NCBI RefSeq assembly: GCF_900474185.1 | Contig: NZ_UCNW01000008.1 | Span: forward strand, 558,001 to 622,000 | Source of the DNA: Synechococcus sp. UW69 | Lineage (GTDB): Bacteria > Cyanobacteriota > Cyanobacteriia > PCC-6307 > Cyanobiaceae | DNA length: 64,000 nucleotides | Direction of reading: 5' to 3' | Shown: positions 19,532 to 28,212 of the stretch, piece by piece | Position numbering within the stretch: position 1 is the stretch's first letter | Layout of the letters: every line of letters starts with the position of its first letter | Translations under genes and position numbers: made by a program | The notes under the pieces: generated by a model | The model's database searches: none | What the model saw: the letters and a program-made list of their open reading frames with translations, nothing else | Told to the model about the DNA's origin: nothing

Positions 19532-21037
19532 ATGATCCGTCCACGCTGGCAAGCACTCAAGCCCCATCGAGGCCTGCTCAGCTGGCGCCGGTGGGACCAG
19601 GCCATTGCCGTCATCGCCGCAATCAATCTCAGCTGGGTCGCTCTTGACCTCACCTACATCCCCCTGCGCACGTTCTGGCTTCAACGCAATCTTTATCCGG
19701 TTCCATCGCTGCCCCTGGTGGTCCCTCTGCCCTGGCTACCGGACATCACCCCACTTCTGGACCCCTTAAAGGGCATCGAACCCCATCGCGACACAGAGGC
19801 TTATCTCAAGGCATACAGCGCCCTGGATCAAGCACTCCTGAAAAACGGTTCGCGCACACCTGAAAGCAGCGATCTGCTGAAGCAGCAGGCGGCTCTAACC
19901 ACGGGGCTAATGGACAGCAACCCGTTCATCAGTTCAGGCAATGCCGGTGCGCTTGAGAAATTCAAGAACCGACTCCGAGCACGCACCGGCCTGGAATCAG
20001 CTCGCGCATCGGCCAACCTTCTACTGAGCCCCGAGCATCTCGAGAAATCCCCCTGGAGCCAGGAGCGTCAGTTCTGGAGCCAGCAGATCGTGCCCCTGGT
20101 GGAAAGCAATTACTGGCGAAGCATCGACGAAAACGGACGCCCCAGCGATCTGAGCTGGCGCATCGACACTCCGTTTCAACTCCTGTTCCTCCTCGACATC
20201 CTTCTGCGGACCCTGCGCCTGAAACAGCGCTACCCCGCGATCCGCTGGCGCGACGCCCTGTTACGTCGCTGGATCGACCTGCCACTGCTGCTTCCATTTG
20301 CGCGCTGGCTCAGGGTGATCCCTGTCACAGAGCGCCTTTGCGGAGCAGGGCTGCTGCAATTGGAACCTCTTCGTGCGGTCATCAGCCGCGGCGTGGTGGC
20401 CCTGTTGGCGGTGGAACTGTTTGAGGTCATCGCCATCCGACTCGTCGACACACTCCAGCAATTGATCCGATCTCCGCAATTGCCAGAGAGGGTGCGGGGA
20501 CTGTGCAGTTACCAAAGCAGTGATCTAAATGATGAGCGGGAGGTGGTCGAGCTGCTGCGGTTATGGGTGCCACTGCTGCTGACCCGTGTTGGCCCAGCCA
20601 TGCGCCCGCAACTGCAAGGCTTGATCAGCCATCTGGTGCAGCAGAGTTTGGACCGGAACGTGGTGCCTGACGCCTTACGGCGGCTCCCCGGACTGCAAAA
20701 CGCCGAATCGGAATTCAGCCGCCAGATGGCGGAAAGCATGGTGACCTCCGTCCTCGACCTCTCGAAGGGAGCCGGCAACCGCATCGGTCAGCGCGACCCT
20801 GTCCTCGAATCCCTGGGATCAGAGGCCCTCGATCGACTGTGGGAGGAACTTGCACACATGCTGGAACAAGGCCCTGTATTGACTCGAAGTCAGGATTTGC
20901 TCGTGGCCCTGCTGGAAGACATCAAACGATCGAGCTTCCGCCAAATCCGTGACCAAGGAGATGTCGATGCTCTGATCAGCGAATTGGATGGATTGAATTT
21001 CAGCCCTGGAGCGTCGACTCCCAGAGATCAGGCTTAA
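19532..21037 (+). CDS. unknown multi-pass membrane protein with voltage-sensor-like segment
   Basis: 501 residues; no family recognised with confidence. A hydrophobic helix lies at 24-46, then a soluble helical region, then at 213-268 a run that reads like S2-S3-S4 of ion-channel sensors: LFLLDILLRTLRL, a WIDLPLLLPF segment, and RWLRVIPVTERL. A further hydrophobic helix follows at 286-305. The C-terminal 190 residues are helical and soluble. No pore-loop filter (GYG-like) is visible, so a conventional channel is not supported. It is divergent from lepB. Confidence 0.8.
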   Translation: MIRPRWQALKPHRGLLSWRRWDQAIAVIAAINLSWVALDLTYIPLRTFWLQRNLYPVPSLPLVVPLPWLPDITPLLDPLKGIEPHRDTEAYLKAYSALDQALLKNGSRTPESSDLLKQQAALTTGLMDSNPFISSGNAGALEKFKNRLRARTGLESARASANLLLSPEHLEKSPWSQERQFWSQQIVPLVESNYWRSIDENGRPSDLSWRIDTPFQLLFLLDILLRTLRLKQRYPAIRWRDALLRRWIDLPLLLPFARWLRVIPVTERLCGAGLLQLEPLRAVISRGVVALLAVELFEVIAIRLVDTLQQLIRSPQLPERVRGLCSYQSSDLNDEREVVELLRLWVPLLLTRVGPAMRPQLQGLISHLVQQSLDRNVVPDALRRLPGLQNAESEFSRQMAESMVTSVLDLSKGAGNRIGQRDPVLESLGSEALDRLWEELAHMLEQGPVLTRSQDLLVALLEDIKRSSFRQIRDQGDVDALISELDGLNFSPGASTPRDQA

Positions 21038-21362
21038 AGCCGATCAGAAACGTGGAGGAATCCACCACCACAAAAGGGCGTTTGATCAGTTTTCCGTCGG
21101 CAGCCAGAGCATCAAGAGCCTCGTCATCGGTGAGGGCCTTCACCGATGCAGCTCCCATGGCTCGATAGCTCTGGCCACTGGTGTTGAACAACAGCTTCCG
21201 CTCACCAAAACATTGATAAGCCGCCGACAGCAGCTCCCTAGACGGTGGGTTCAGGGTGATGTCGTGGACGTCGTGGGCGATTCCTCGCTCAGACAGCCAT
21301 GCCAACGCCTTCCGACAGGTGCTGCAGCGGTTGTAGCTGTAGACCTGGAGAATTCCCGCCAA
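21000..21362 (-). CDS. Spx/MgsR (ArsC-like) family protein
   Basis: 120 residues with a thioredoxin-like ArsC fold. The N-terminal CxxC redox pair is in YNRCSTCRKALAWL, followed by YxxHDVHDITLNPPS, and the family's conserved KRPFVVVD near residue 93. Arsenate reductases of this fold and Spx-type RNA-polymerase regulators are close relatives; CxxC rather than a lone Cys fits the Spx/YffB side. Its 3' end overlaps the opposite gene by 38 bp. It is 3 bp downstream of the ferredoxin gene, so the two may be cotranscribed. Confidence 0.85.
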   Translation of the reverse strand: MAGILQVYSYNRCSTCRKALAWLSERGIAHDVHDITLNPPSRELLSAAYQCFGERKLLFNTSGQSYRAMGAASVKALTDDEALDALAADGKLIKRPFVVVDSSTFLIGFKPDLWESTLQG

Positions 21363-21365
21363 GAC

Positions 21366-21743
21366 TCAGCGGCCAAACAGGGATTTGATCGCACCAACGA
21401 GGCTGTTGGAGCCGCGGCCAACACCTTCGGCCGGACGGGTGCGAACCGTCACATCACCGTTCACAGTGGTGCGGCAGCTCAAGCGGAAGTTCGCAGGCCG
21501 GTCAGCCAGGTACACCTCTTCCACGTCGCTGCGGGGTGAAAGGTTGCCCTGACCTTCAACCACCTCCATCACACAGGTGCCGCACTGACCAACGCCACTG
21601 CAGTTGTTGAGGTTGTTGAGGCTCTTGTAGGGGTTGATCCCTGCATCAAGTGCAGCTTTTCGCAGATTCGCGCCCTCGATGCAGCCAACCTGCTGGTCTT
21701 CCTGCTCGAATCGGATGGTGGGCACAGTTTCGGCGAATCTCAA
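21366..21743 (-). CDS. [2Fe-2S] ferredoxin-like protein
   Basis: About 125 residues (TTG 21743 chosen; TTG 21764 and GTG 21725 are in frame). A beta-grasp domain begins PTIRFEQEDQQVGC. The cluster ligands are in NNCSGVGQCGTC (C-x5-C-x2-C) with the fourth in FRLSCRTTVNG. The spacing differs from photosynthetic PetF (C-x4-C-x2-C), and the C-terminal basic tail (IKSLFGR) is extra. It belongs with the adrenodoxin-like or unusual plant-type ferredoxins of cyanobacteria. The electron partner is unknown. Confidence 0.85.
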   Translation of the reverse strand: MRFAETVPTIRFEQEDQQVGCIEGANLRKAALDAGINPYKSLNNLNNCSGVGQCGTCVMEVVEGQGNLSPRSDVEEVYLADRPANFRLSCRTTVNGDVTVRTRPAEGVGRGSNSLVGAIKSLFGR

Positions 21744-21794
21744 TGCGCACCAACCTACAAGCAACTGGCCGAATCAAGCGGACCTTTTCTGAGA

Positions 21795-22304
21795 TCAGTT
21801 GGCCGCTTTGATACAGAAATCCAGTAATGGCTGGACCGCATCGATGTCGCGCCAACCATCAATCGACACAACTCCTCCTTGCAGCGTGCGGTATGTCCTG
21901 AAAAATTCAGCGACCTCCTCAAGCTGTGATGCCGCAATCTGGCGAATGCTACGGATCTCGTCTTGACGGGGATCCGCATCGGGAACACACAAGATCTTCC
22001 CGTCGTAGACATCCAGGTCATACAGATCCAAAACCCCGATAGGGCGGGCCTTGATCAGACAGCCCGCAAAAGTGGGCTCGGCCATGATGACCATGGCATC
22101 AAGGGGAGATCCATCGTCCGCCTGCGTGTTGGGAATGAAGCCGTAATCGAACGGGTAACGCACCGAGGAGTGCATCACCCTGTCCAGCACCATGACGCCA
22201 GCCTCAGCCAGATATTCGTATTTATTTCTGCTTCCTGCCGGAATCTCCACGATGAGATTCACCAATCCTTGCGAAGGAGACGGGGGGAGCTGATGGAGAT
22301 CCAT
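21795..22304 (-). CDS. divergent family I inorganic pyrophosphatase-like protein
   Basis: 169 residues, family I fold: VNLIVEIPAGSRNKYEY, SVRYPFDYGFIPNT, DDGSPLDAMVIM. The catalytic signature DGDPxD reads DGSPLD (Ser66 in place of the key Asp), and the usual YK pair reads YR (Tyr138-Arg139). Other positions (Glu20, Lys28, Glu30, Arg42-type) are present. A second gene with every signature residue lies at 39530. This copy may be weakly active, altered in substrate, or regulatory; that is inference. N-terminal sequence fits ATG 22304 as the start. Confidence 0.85.
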   Translation of the reverse strand: MDLHQLPPSPSQGLVNLIVEIPAGSRNKYEYLAEAGVMVLDRVMHSSVRYPFDYGFIPNTQADDGSPLDAMVIMAEPTFAGCLIKARPIGVLDLYDLDVYDGKILCVPDADPRQDEIRSIRQIAASQLEEVAEFFRTYRTLQGGVVSIDGWRDIDAVQPLLDFCIKAAN

Positions 22305-22506
22305 TCCGATGCGAGGCGGTTGGGATCAGTCGCGGAGAGGAGAAGGGTCGATCCGTGATCACAGCCACCAAAGGAGCACTGAAGCTGACAACAGCAATCA
22401 GCAGTCCAGTTAAGGCCGTCAAAGAGGCGCTACGACTAAACGGCTCATCCGTCTCAGACGACGCGATGGCGTCATCGCCAGACGGGAGGAAAGCATCTGA
22501 GGCCAT
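22222..22506 (-). CDS. possible small single-pass membrane protein
   Basis: 94 residues from ATG 22506 with one clear transmembrane segment (SLTALTGLLIAVVSFSAPL, then VAVITDRPF). The C-terminal half is Pro/Ser/Arg-rich and overlaps the first 83 bp of the pyrophosphatase-like gene in another frame. The membrane segment looks non-random and otherwise nothing would occupy this stretch, but the long overlap lowers confidence. Confidence 0.4.
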   Translation of the reverse strand: MASDAFLPSGDDAIASSETDEPFSRSASLTALTGLLIAVVSFSAPLVAVITDRPFSSPRLIPTASHRNGSPSAPPVSFARIGESHRGDSGRKQK

Positions 22507-22593
22507 AGAACGGGGAGTCACAAGGGCTCCCTCTTCTCATCACAACGTTGATCAATTCATTCTGTCACTGCCCAAAGACAGATGCATGGATCA

Positions 22594-22998
22594 TTAAGCA
22601 GCTGGACGATCTTGCTGGTCGAGACGTGCACTTAGATCAGAAGGGGGCTGCACGCTGCCTTCGAGATGGGTGCGAATCAGACGGAGCTCTTCAAGGATTG
22701 ATCCCAGAATCTGTTGCGTCGCCGTTGACGGAGAATTCAACACCTCAACAGTGACTTCCTTGATGCGCAGAACGTCCTTGGCGAAGCGTGCAACTTCGTT
22801 GGGATGGAACATCAGCGGATCTTTCTGATCGCTGCGGTATTCCGGATTCAGCTTGCGGGGATTGAAGGGAGGATTGAGGTTGCGAGGGTCTGTGTTGGTG
22901 TAGCGATAGACCGATGCGCGAGAACGATTGAGAGATTTCTGAACGTCGTCAATGCCCACCAAGGCCTCAGGTTGCGCGGAAGCTTGGGCTGAATCCAT
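22594..22998 (-). CDS. hypothetical protein with putative HTH
   Basis: 134 residues from ATG 22998 (TTG/ATG options extend to 23058). The N-terminal stretch IDDVQKSLNRSRASVYRYTN reads like a helix-turn-helix in which SRASVYRY would be the recognition helix. A conserved-looking proline/asparagine-rich block follows (RNLNPPFNPRKLNPEYR), then a helical C-terminus (ILGSILEELRLIRTHLE) that could dimerise. I do not recognise a named family; a DNA-binding role is inference. Confidence 0.7.
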   Translation of the reverse strand: MDSAQASAQPEALVGIDDVQKSLNRSRASVYRYTNTDPRNLNPPFNPRKLNPEYRSDQKDPLMFHPNEVARFAKDVLRIKEVTVEVLNSPSTATQQILGSILEELRLIRTHLEGSVQPPSDLSARLDQQDRPAA

Positions 22999-23205
22999 GG
23001 AAAGTTCTGCCTGTTGTTGAACGTGTGACGCCACAGATTCAACGGACCGAGGAAACATGAGACGGGCCTAGGACAGGCTGGAATGAGCTGGACGGTAGCA
23101 GCCGAGACTCAGGGCGCACAGTGGAATCCCAGCAAAACGGACACTTCTGCGATCGGCATGCTTCCGGAGCGGTGATAGCTTCCAAATCTCGTTTTCTTGC
23201 GATCG

Positions 23206-24987
23206 ATGCGCGTCTCCCGCCTGCTGCTGGTGACGCTTCGGGATGTTCCCGCCGAAGCGGAGATCACCTCGCATCAGTTGCTTCTGCGTGCTGGGTACAT
23301 CCGTCGCATTGGATCAGGGATTTACGCCTATCTACCTCTGATGTGGAGGGTGCTTCAAAAAATCACAGCCGTGGTGCGTGAGGAGATGAACCGCGCCGGC
23401 GCCCAGGAGACCCTGCTTCCACAGCTGCACCCTGCAGAGCTCTGGCAGAAAAGCGGTCGCTGGCAGGGCTACACAGCTGGCGAGGGAATCATGTTTCACC
23501 TCGAAGACCGGCAAGGCAGAGAGCTGGGGCTTGGACCAACCCACGAAGAAGTCATCACGAACCTGGCAGGTGAGCTGTTGAGGTCGTACCGGCAGCTTCC
23601 GGTGAACCTTTATCAAATCCAGACCAAATTCCGAGACGAGATCCGTCCTCGCTTCGGTCTGATGCGAGGTCGAGAATTCATCATGAAAGACGCCTACTCC
23701 TTTCATGCCAGCGAAGCGGACCTTCGCGAGACCTACGGGTTGATGGATCAGGCCTATCGCCGCATTTTTGAACGTTGCGGACTCGATGCCGTCCCTGTCG
23801 ATGCCGACAGCGGAGCGATCGGAGGTGCTGCCTCCCAGGAGTTCATGGTGACGGCGGATGCCGGGGAAGACCTGATCCTGATCAGCGATGACGGGCAATA
23901 CGCGGCCAATCAGGAGAAGGCTGTTTCGATTGCCCCAGCGGCATCGCCCCTACCCGAAGGCCCTGAGGAGTGCATCCCGACCCCTGGCTTGGGGAGCATC
24001 GAGAGCCTCTGCGACGCCAAAGGCTGGGATCCAAGCCAAGTGGTGAAGGTGCTGCTTTGTGTGGCGGCCTTGGACGACGACACGCTCCAACCCCTGCTGA
24101 TCAGCCTTCGTGGTGACCAGGACCTGAACCCCACCAAAGTCGTCAACGCCGTCAGCGGCATCCTGGGCAAGGGCGTCCTCGATTGCCGTTCGATCACGCC
24201 AGACGACCAAAACCGCCAACAAATCGATCCAATCCCCTTCGGATCCATCGGGCCTGACTTGTCCGATGACGTCCTGCAGGGAGCGAAGACCTGGGAGCCA
24301 ACCTTCCTGCGTCTGGCAGACGAAACAGCCCTTGAGTTGGGCCATTTTGTCTGTGGTGCCAATACGCCTGATCAGCACCGTTTCAACACCAGCTGGGCCG
24401 CCCTCAAGCAACAGCCAACAAGGTTGGATCTGCGCAATGCAAGGGCGGGCGACGCCTGTCGACACAACCCGGAATCACGGCTGACTGAAAAACGTGGCAT
24501 CGAAGTCGGCCACATTTTTCAGTTGGGCCGGAAATATTCCGAAGCCATGGATAGTCGCTTCACCAACGAGAACGGCAAGACCGAAACGTTCTGGATGGGT
24601 TGCTATGGGATCGGCGTTTCCAGGCTGGCGCAGGCTGCCGTCGAACAGCATCACGATGACGGTGGCATCTGCTGGCCACCCACAATCGCCCCATTCGAAG
24701 CGATTGTGGTCGTCGCCAACATCCAGGACGAGACCCAGGCCCAGCTGGGGGAAACGCTCTATGAGCAACTTCAGAAGGCAGGGGTCGACGTGCTCATCGA
24801 CGACCGAAAGGAACGAGCGGGCGTCAAATTCAAAGACGCGGATTTGATCGGTATTCCCTGGCGGATCGTGGTGGGACGGGACGCAACCGATGGCGTCGTT
24901 GAGCTTGTTCAGCGCAGCAACCGAGAGGTACAGAAGCTTCCCCACGCAGAGGCCTTGTCTTGCCTGATCAAGGCACTCCACCCCTAA
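23206..24987 (+). CDS. proS: prolyl-tRNA synthetase
   Basis: Class II synthetase that charges tRNA-Pro. 593 residues, the bacterial (type 1) length with the editing insertion between motifs 2 and 3. Visible blocks: RRIGSGIYAYLPL, LGPTHEEVIT, motif 2 FRDEIRPRFGLMRGREFIMKDAYSFH in two parts, the editing domain (residues ~230-400), GHIFQLGRKYSEAM and motif 3 GCYGIGVSRL. ATG 23206 starts directly at MRVSRLLLVTLRD; an upstream TTG at 23197 is less likely. Confidence 0.97.
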   Translation: MRVSRLLLVTLRDVPAEAEITSHQLLLRAGYIRRIGSGIYAYLPLMWRVLQKITAVVREEMNRAGAQETLLPQLHPAELWQKSGRWQGYTAGEGIMFHLEDRQGRELGLGPTHEEVITNLAGELLRSYRQLPVNLYQIQTKFRDEIRPRFGLMRGREFIMKDAYSFHASEADLRETYGLMDQAYRRIFERCGLDAVPVDADSGAIGGAASQEFMVTADAGEDLILISDDGQYAANQEKAVSIAPAASPLPEGPEECIPTPGLGSIESLCDAKGWDPSQVVKVLLCVAALDDDTLQPLLISLRGDQDLNPTKVVNAVSGILGKGVLDCRSITPDDQNRQQIDPIPFGSIGPDLSDDVLQGAKTWEPTFLRLADETALELGHFVCGANTPDQHRFNTSWAALKQQPTRLDLRNARAGDACRHNPESRLTEKRGIEVGHIFQLGRKYSEAMDSRFTNENGKTETFWMGCYGIGVSRLAQAAVEQHHDDGGICWPPTIAPFEAIVVVANIQDETQAQLGETLYEQLQKAGVDVLIDDRKERAGVKFKDADLIGIPWRIVVGRDATDGVVELVQRSNREVQKLPHAEALSCLIKALHP

Positions 24988-25011
24988 AGTCAGCAGATTC
25001 TCAAGGGTTTC

Positions 25012-25437
25012 ATGCTCTCCGCACTGACACGCCTGCTTCGCCCCTTGAGCCGGGCTGCTGTAGCCCTCGGCCTGGGCTTATGCCTTTTTCTAACCGCCTG
25101 CAGTGGTGATGCTGAAGCCCGTTTGAGCGGCAATTACGTGGAAGACACCGTGGCGGTCTCCCGCACGTTGCGAACGGTGATCGACCTGCCCCAGGACGAT
25201 CCAACCCACGCCGAAGCCGAAGCGGACGCTCGGTCACTGATCAACGACTACATGTCCCGCTACCGGCCTCAGCCGCGCGTGAACGGACTCAGCTCCTTCA
25301 CAACAATGCAGACCGCACTGAACTCTCTGGCGGGTCACTACACCTCCTATGCCAACCGTCCCCTTCCTGAGGCACTCCATGACCGGATCGCCAAGGAATT
25401 AAGCAAAGCCGAGAAGTCTGTGGTCCGGGGCAGCTGA
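25012..25437 (+). CDS. psb27: photosystem II assembly lipoprotein Psb27
   Basis: 141 residues. The signal peptide ends in a lipobox (FLTACSG, Cys30), so the mature protein is lipid-anchored on the lumenal side of the thylakoid. The mature part is the four-helix Psb27 domain: LSGNYVEDTVAVSRTL, DPTHAEAEADARSLINDYMSRYR, TMQTALNSLAGHYTSY, and a helical end. Psb27 binds CP43 during assembly and repair of PSII before the manganese cluster forms. It lies 24 bp after proS and may share its transcript. Confidence 0.95.
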   Translation: MLSALTRLLRPLSRAAVALGLGLCLFLTACSGDAEARLSGNYVEDTVAVSRTLRTVIDLPQDDPTHAEAEADARSLINDYMSRYRPQPRVNGLSSFTTMQTALNSLAGHYTSYANRPLPEALHDRIAKELSKAEKSVVRGS

Positions 25438-25524
25438 GCCCCTGGACACACGCTTTGACGAGGCCACCCGAGATCTGAGATACTCGCGGATTGTGCAGAT
25501 CTGCGGCTTCGGGCCGCCGTGTTC

Positions 25525-26838
25525 TTGGCCAACGTTGTCGTCATCGGAGCGCAGTGGGGTGACGAGGGAAAAGGAAAGATCACCGATCTCCTCAGCCGCT
25601 CGGCCGATGTGGTGGTGCGCTATCAGGGTGGTGTGAATGCAGGCCACACGATCGTCGTTGACGAACGTGTCCTGAAATTGCACCTCATTCCCTCTGGAAT
25701 CCTCTATCCCGACACGATCTGCCTGATTGGGTCAGGAACGGTCGTGGATCCCAAGGTGATGCTTGGTGAGCTCGACATGCTCATCGCCAATGACATCGAT
25801 ATTTCGGGCCTGCGCTTGGCATCCACGGCTCACGTGACGATGCCGTACCACCGCCTGCTCGATCAGGCCATGGAGAAGCAACGCGGAGCGCGTCGGATCG
25901 GAACAACTGGCCGCGGAATCGGCCCCACCTATGCGGACAAGTCGCAGCGCAGCGGCATCCGCGTGATCGACCTGCTGGACGAACAACGGCTGAGGGAACG
26001 CCTTGAGGGGCCTCTGCAGGAAAAGAACGAACTTCTTGAAACCATCTACGGCGTTGCTCCTCTGAACGCCGAGGATGTCATCAAGGAATATCTGGAATAC
26101 GGGAAGCGCCTCGCACCCCACGTTGTGGAGTGCACCCAGGCCATTCACCAGGCTGCCAGGGATCGCAAAAACATCCTGTTCGAAGGAGCCCAGGGCACGC
26201 TGTTGGACCTGGACCATGGCACCTACCCCTACGTCACCTCGTCCAATCCCGTCTCCGGAGGGGCCTGCATCGGTGCGGGCGTCGGTCCGACTCTGATTGA
26301 CCGTGTTATCGGCGTCGCCAAGGCCTACACCACCCGTGTGGGTGAGGGCCCCTTCCCAACGGAACTGAGCGGGAGCCTGAATGATCAGCTCACCGAACGC
26401 GGTGGGGAATTCGGAACCACCACTGGCCGGCGGCGGCGCTGCGGTTGGTTTGACGGTGTGATCGGTCGCTATGCCGTGCAGGTGAACGGCTTGGACTGTC
26501 TGGCCGTGACCAAGCTGGATGTTCTGGATGAACTCGACGAGATCCAGGTTTGCGTGGCCTATGAGCTCAACGGCGAGCGGATCGAGCACTTCCCTAGCAG
26601 TGCCGAGGACTTCGCCCAGTGCAAGCCCATCTTCAAAACACTGCCTGGCTGGCAATGCTCAACCGAGGAATGCCGCAGTCTTGAGGATCTCCCCAAACCG
26701 GCCATGGATTACCTGCGCTTCCTCGCGGATTTGATGGAAGTGCCGATCGCCATCGTCTCGCTTGGTGCCAGCCGTGATCAGACCATCGTTGTGGAAGATC
26801 CGATCCATGGCCCGAAACGCGCGTTGTTGAGCGCCTGA
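25525..26838 (+). CDS. purA: adenylosuccinate synthetase
   Basis: GTP-dependent conversion of IMP and aspartate to adenylosuccinate, first step to AMP. 437 residues. It starts [17 protein letters not shown] (P-loop), with [47 protein letters not shown] and [17 protein letters not shown] 25525 gives the usual family start; GTG 25519 two codons upstream is equally possible. No ATG is available nearby. Confidence 0.97.
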   Translation: MANVVVIGAQWGDEGKGKITDLLSRSADVVVRYQGGVNAGHTIVVDERVLKLHLIPSGILYPDTICLIGSGTVVDPKVMLGELDMLIANDIDISGLRLASTAHVTMPYHRLLDQAMEKQRGARRIGTTGRGIGPTYADKSQRSGIRVIDLLDEQRLRERLEGPLQEKNELLETIYGVAPLNAEDVIKEYLEYGKRLAPHVVECTQAIHQAARDRKNILFEGAQGTLLDLDHGTYPYVTSSNPVSGGACIGAGVGPTLIDRVIGVAKAYTTRVGEGPFPTELSGSLNDQLTERGGEFGTTTGRRRRCGWFDGVIGRYAVQVNGLDCLAVTKLDVLDELDEIQVCVAYELNGERIEHFPSSAEDFAQCKPIFKTLPGWQCSTEECRSLEDLPKPAMDYLRFLADLMEVPIAIVSLGASRDQTIVVEDPIHGPKRALLSA

Positions 26839-26879
26839 GCCTCTGAGGTTCATACTTCGGGGCTGTCTTCACAGCACCG

Positions 26880-27893
26880 ATGTCGCCTGAGACCCGTTTC
26901 CCCAGCACCTGCAATCTCGATGTCGTTGGCATCGGCAACGCGATCGTGGACGTTCTGGTTCAGACGGACGACAGCTTCATCTCTGACAACGGCCTCCAGA
27001 AAGGAGGCATGGCGTTAATCGATGAACAACAGGCCGAGACCCTCTACAAGGCGAGCGGTCCTGGCCTTGAGACCTCCGGTGGATCTGTCGCCAACACCAT
27101 GGTCGGGATCGCCCAGCTCGGCGGTCGCGCTGGTTTCATCGGTCGTGTCCGTGACGACCAGCTCGGCACCATTTTCAGCCACGACATCCGAGCCGTTGGT
27201 GCACGCTTTGAAACCCCAGCCGCCACCAGCGGAGCCACAACAGCGCGCTGCCTGATTTACGTCACGCCCGACGCGGAGCGGACCATGTGCACCTTCCTGG
27301 GAGCCTCCACCCAGCTGGAGCCGGAGGATCTCGATCTGTCGATGGTCAAGCAGGCCAAGGTGCTCTATCTGGAGGGGTACCTCTGGGACAGCCCAGCCGC
27401 CAAGCGAGCCTTCATCGCCGCCGCAGAAGCCTGCCGAGAATCAGGAGGACAAGTGGCCCTCTCCCTATCGGATGGCTTCTGCGTGGATCGGCATAGGGAG
27501 AGTTTCCTCGAGCTGGTCAATGGCCATGTGGATGTGCTGTTCGCCAACGATGTCGAGATTCAGTCGCTCTACGAAACCGAGGATTTCGATCAGGCCCTCG
27601 ACCGGGTCCGCGGCTGCTGCTCGGTGATCGCGATCACCCGTGGAGCCCAGGGATCCGTCGTGCTGAGTGGAGACGAACGCTGGGATATCGGCATCTTCGG
27701 CCTGGGCGACCTGGTGGACACCACAGGAGCAGGCGACCTCTATGCCGGGGGATTCCTGCATGCCTTCACCCAGGGCGAGTCCCTCGAACGCTGTGGTCAG
27801 CTCGGTGCTCTCTGCGCTGGTCAAATCGTGACGCAACTGGGGGCACGCTCCCAGGTCTCCCTCAAGCAGCTGGCGGCGACGCATCTGAACTGA
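26880..27893 (+). CDS. PfkB-family sugar/nucleoside kinase (adenosine kinase-like)
   Basis: 337 residues of the ribokinase fold. The substrate-side motif is GGSVANTMVGIAQLGG with GFIGRVRDDQLG. The C-terminal signature DTTGAGDLYAGGFLHA contains the catalytic Asp of the anion hole. The N-terminal VVGIGNAIVDVLV and GMALIDE resemble adenosine kinase-like and fructokinase-like proteins of cyanobacteria and proteobacteria. The substrate (adenosine, fructose or another sugar) cannot be decided by eye. The gene follows purA by 41 bp; shared purine metabolism is possible. Its 3' end overlaps cutA by 32 bp. Confidence 0.9.
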   Translation: MSPETRFPSTCNLDVVGIGNAIVDVLVQTDDSFISDNGLQKGGMALIDEQQAETLYKASGPGLETSGGSVANTMVGIAQLGGRAGFIGRVRDDQLGTIFSHDIRAVGARFETPAATSGATTARCLIYVTPDAERTMCTFLGASTQLEPEDLDLSMVKQAKVLYLEGYLWDSPAAKRAFIAAAEACRESGGQVALSLSDGFCVDRHRESFLELVNGHVDVLFANDVEIQSLYETEDFDQALDRVRGCCSVIAITRGAQGSVVLSGDERWDIGIFGLGDLVDTTGAGDLYAGGFLHAFTQGESLERCGQLGALCAGQIVTQLGARSQVSLKQLAATHLN

Positions 27894-28212
27894 GCTCAGC
27901 CAGGGCCCAAGCCCCATAGGCCGGTGAAGCCGTCACCGGCCAGCTCAACCACTCGGGTGTGTCATAGCTGTGCAGTTCTGACACAGCCAAGCGAACCGCC
28001 TCCAGATGCTGGGCGGAGGTCTTCATCAGCAGTTGGACCTCATCAGAATGCTCCAGCGCCCCCTCCCAGCGGTAGAAAGACTGAACGGGGTGAATGGAGA
28101 CACACGCCACAAGATGGCGCTCCAGCAAGACCTCAGCCAGCTGTTGGGCGCGCTCGGCGTCCGCTTCCGTGGTGAGGGCAAGCACCATCCCACTCGCTTC
28201 AATCTCGCTCAA
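27862..28212 (-). CDS. cutA: CutA-type divalent-ion tolerance protein
   Basis: 116 residues forming the compact CutA1 ferredoxin-like fold that trimerises like PII proteins. Signature blocks are LALTTEADAERAQQLAEVLLERHLVACV, SFYRWEGALEHSDEVQLLMKT (both split here only for reading) and DTPEWLSWPV. CutA was linked to copper tolerance in E. coli; its physiological role in cyanobacteria is unclear. It overlaps the kinase gene at the 3' end and the cobK 3' end by 14 bp, which suggests cotranscription after cobK. Confidence 0.92.
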   Translation of the reverse strand: MSEIEASGMVLALTTEADAERAQQLAEVLLERHLVACVSIHPVQSFYRWEGALEHSDEVQLLMKTSAQHLEAVRLAVSELHSYDTPEWLSWPVTASPAYGAWALAELSSDASPPAA

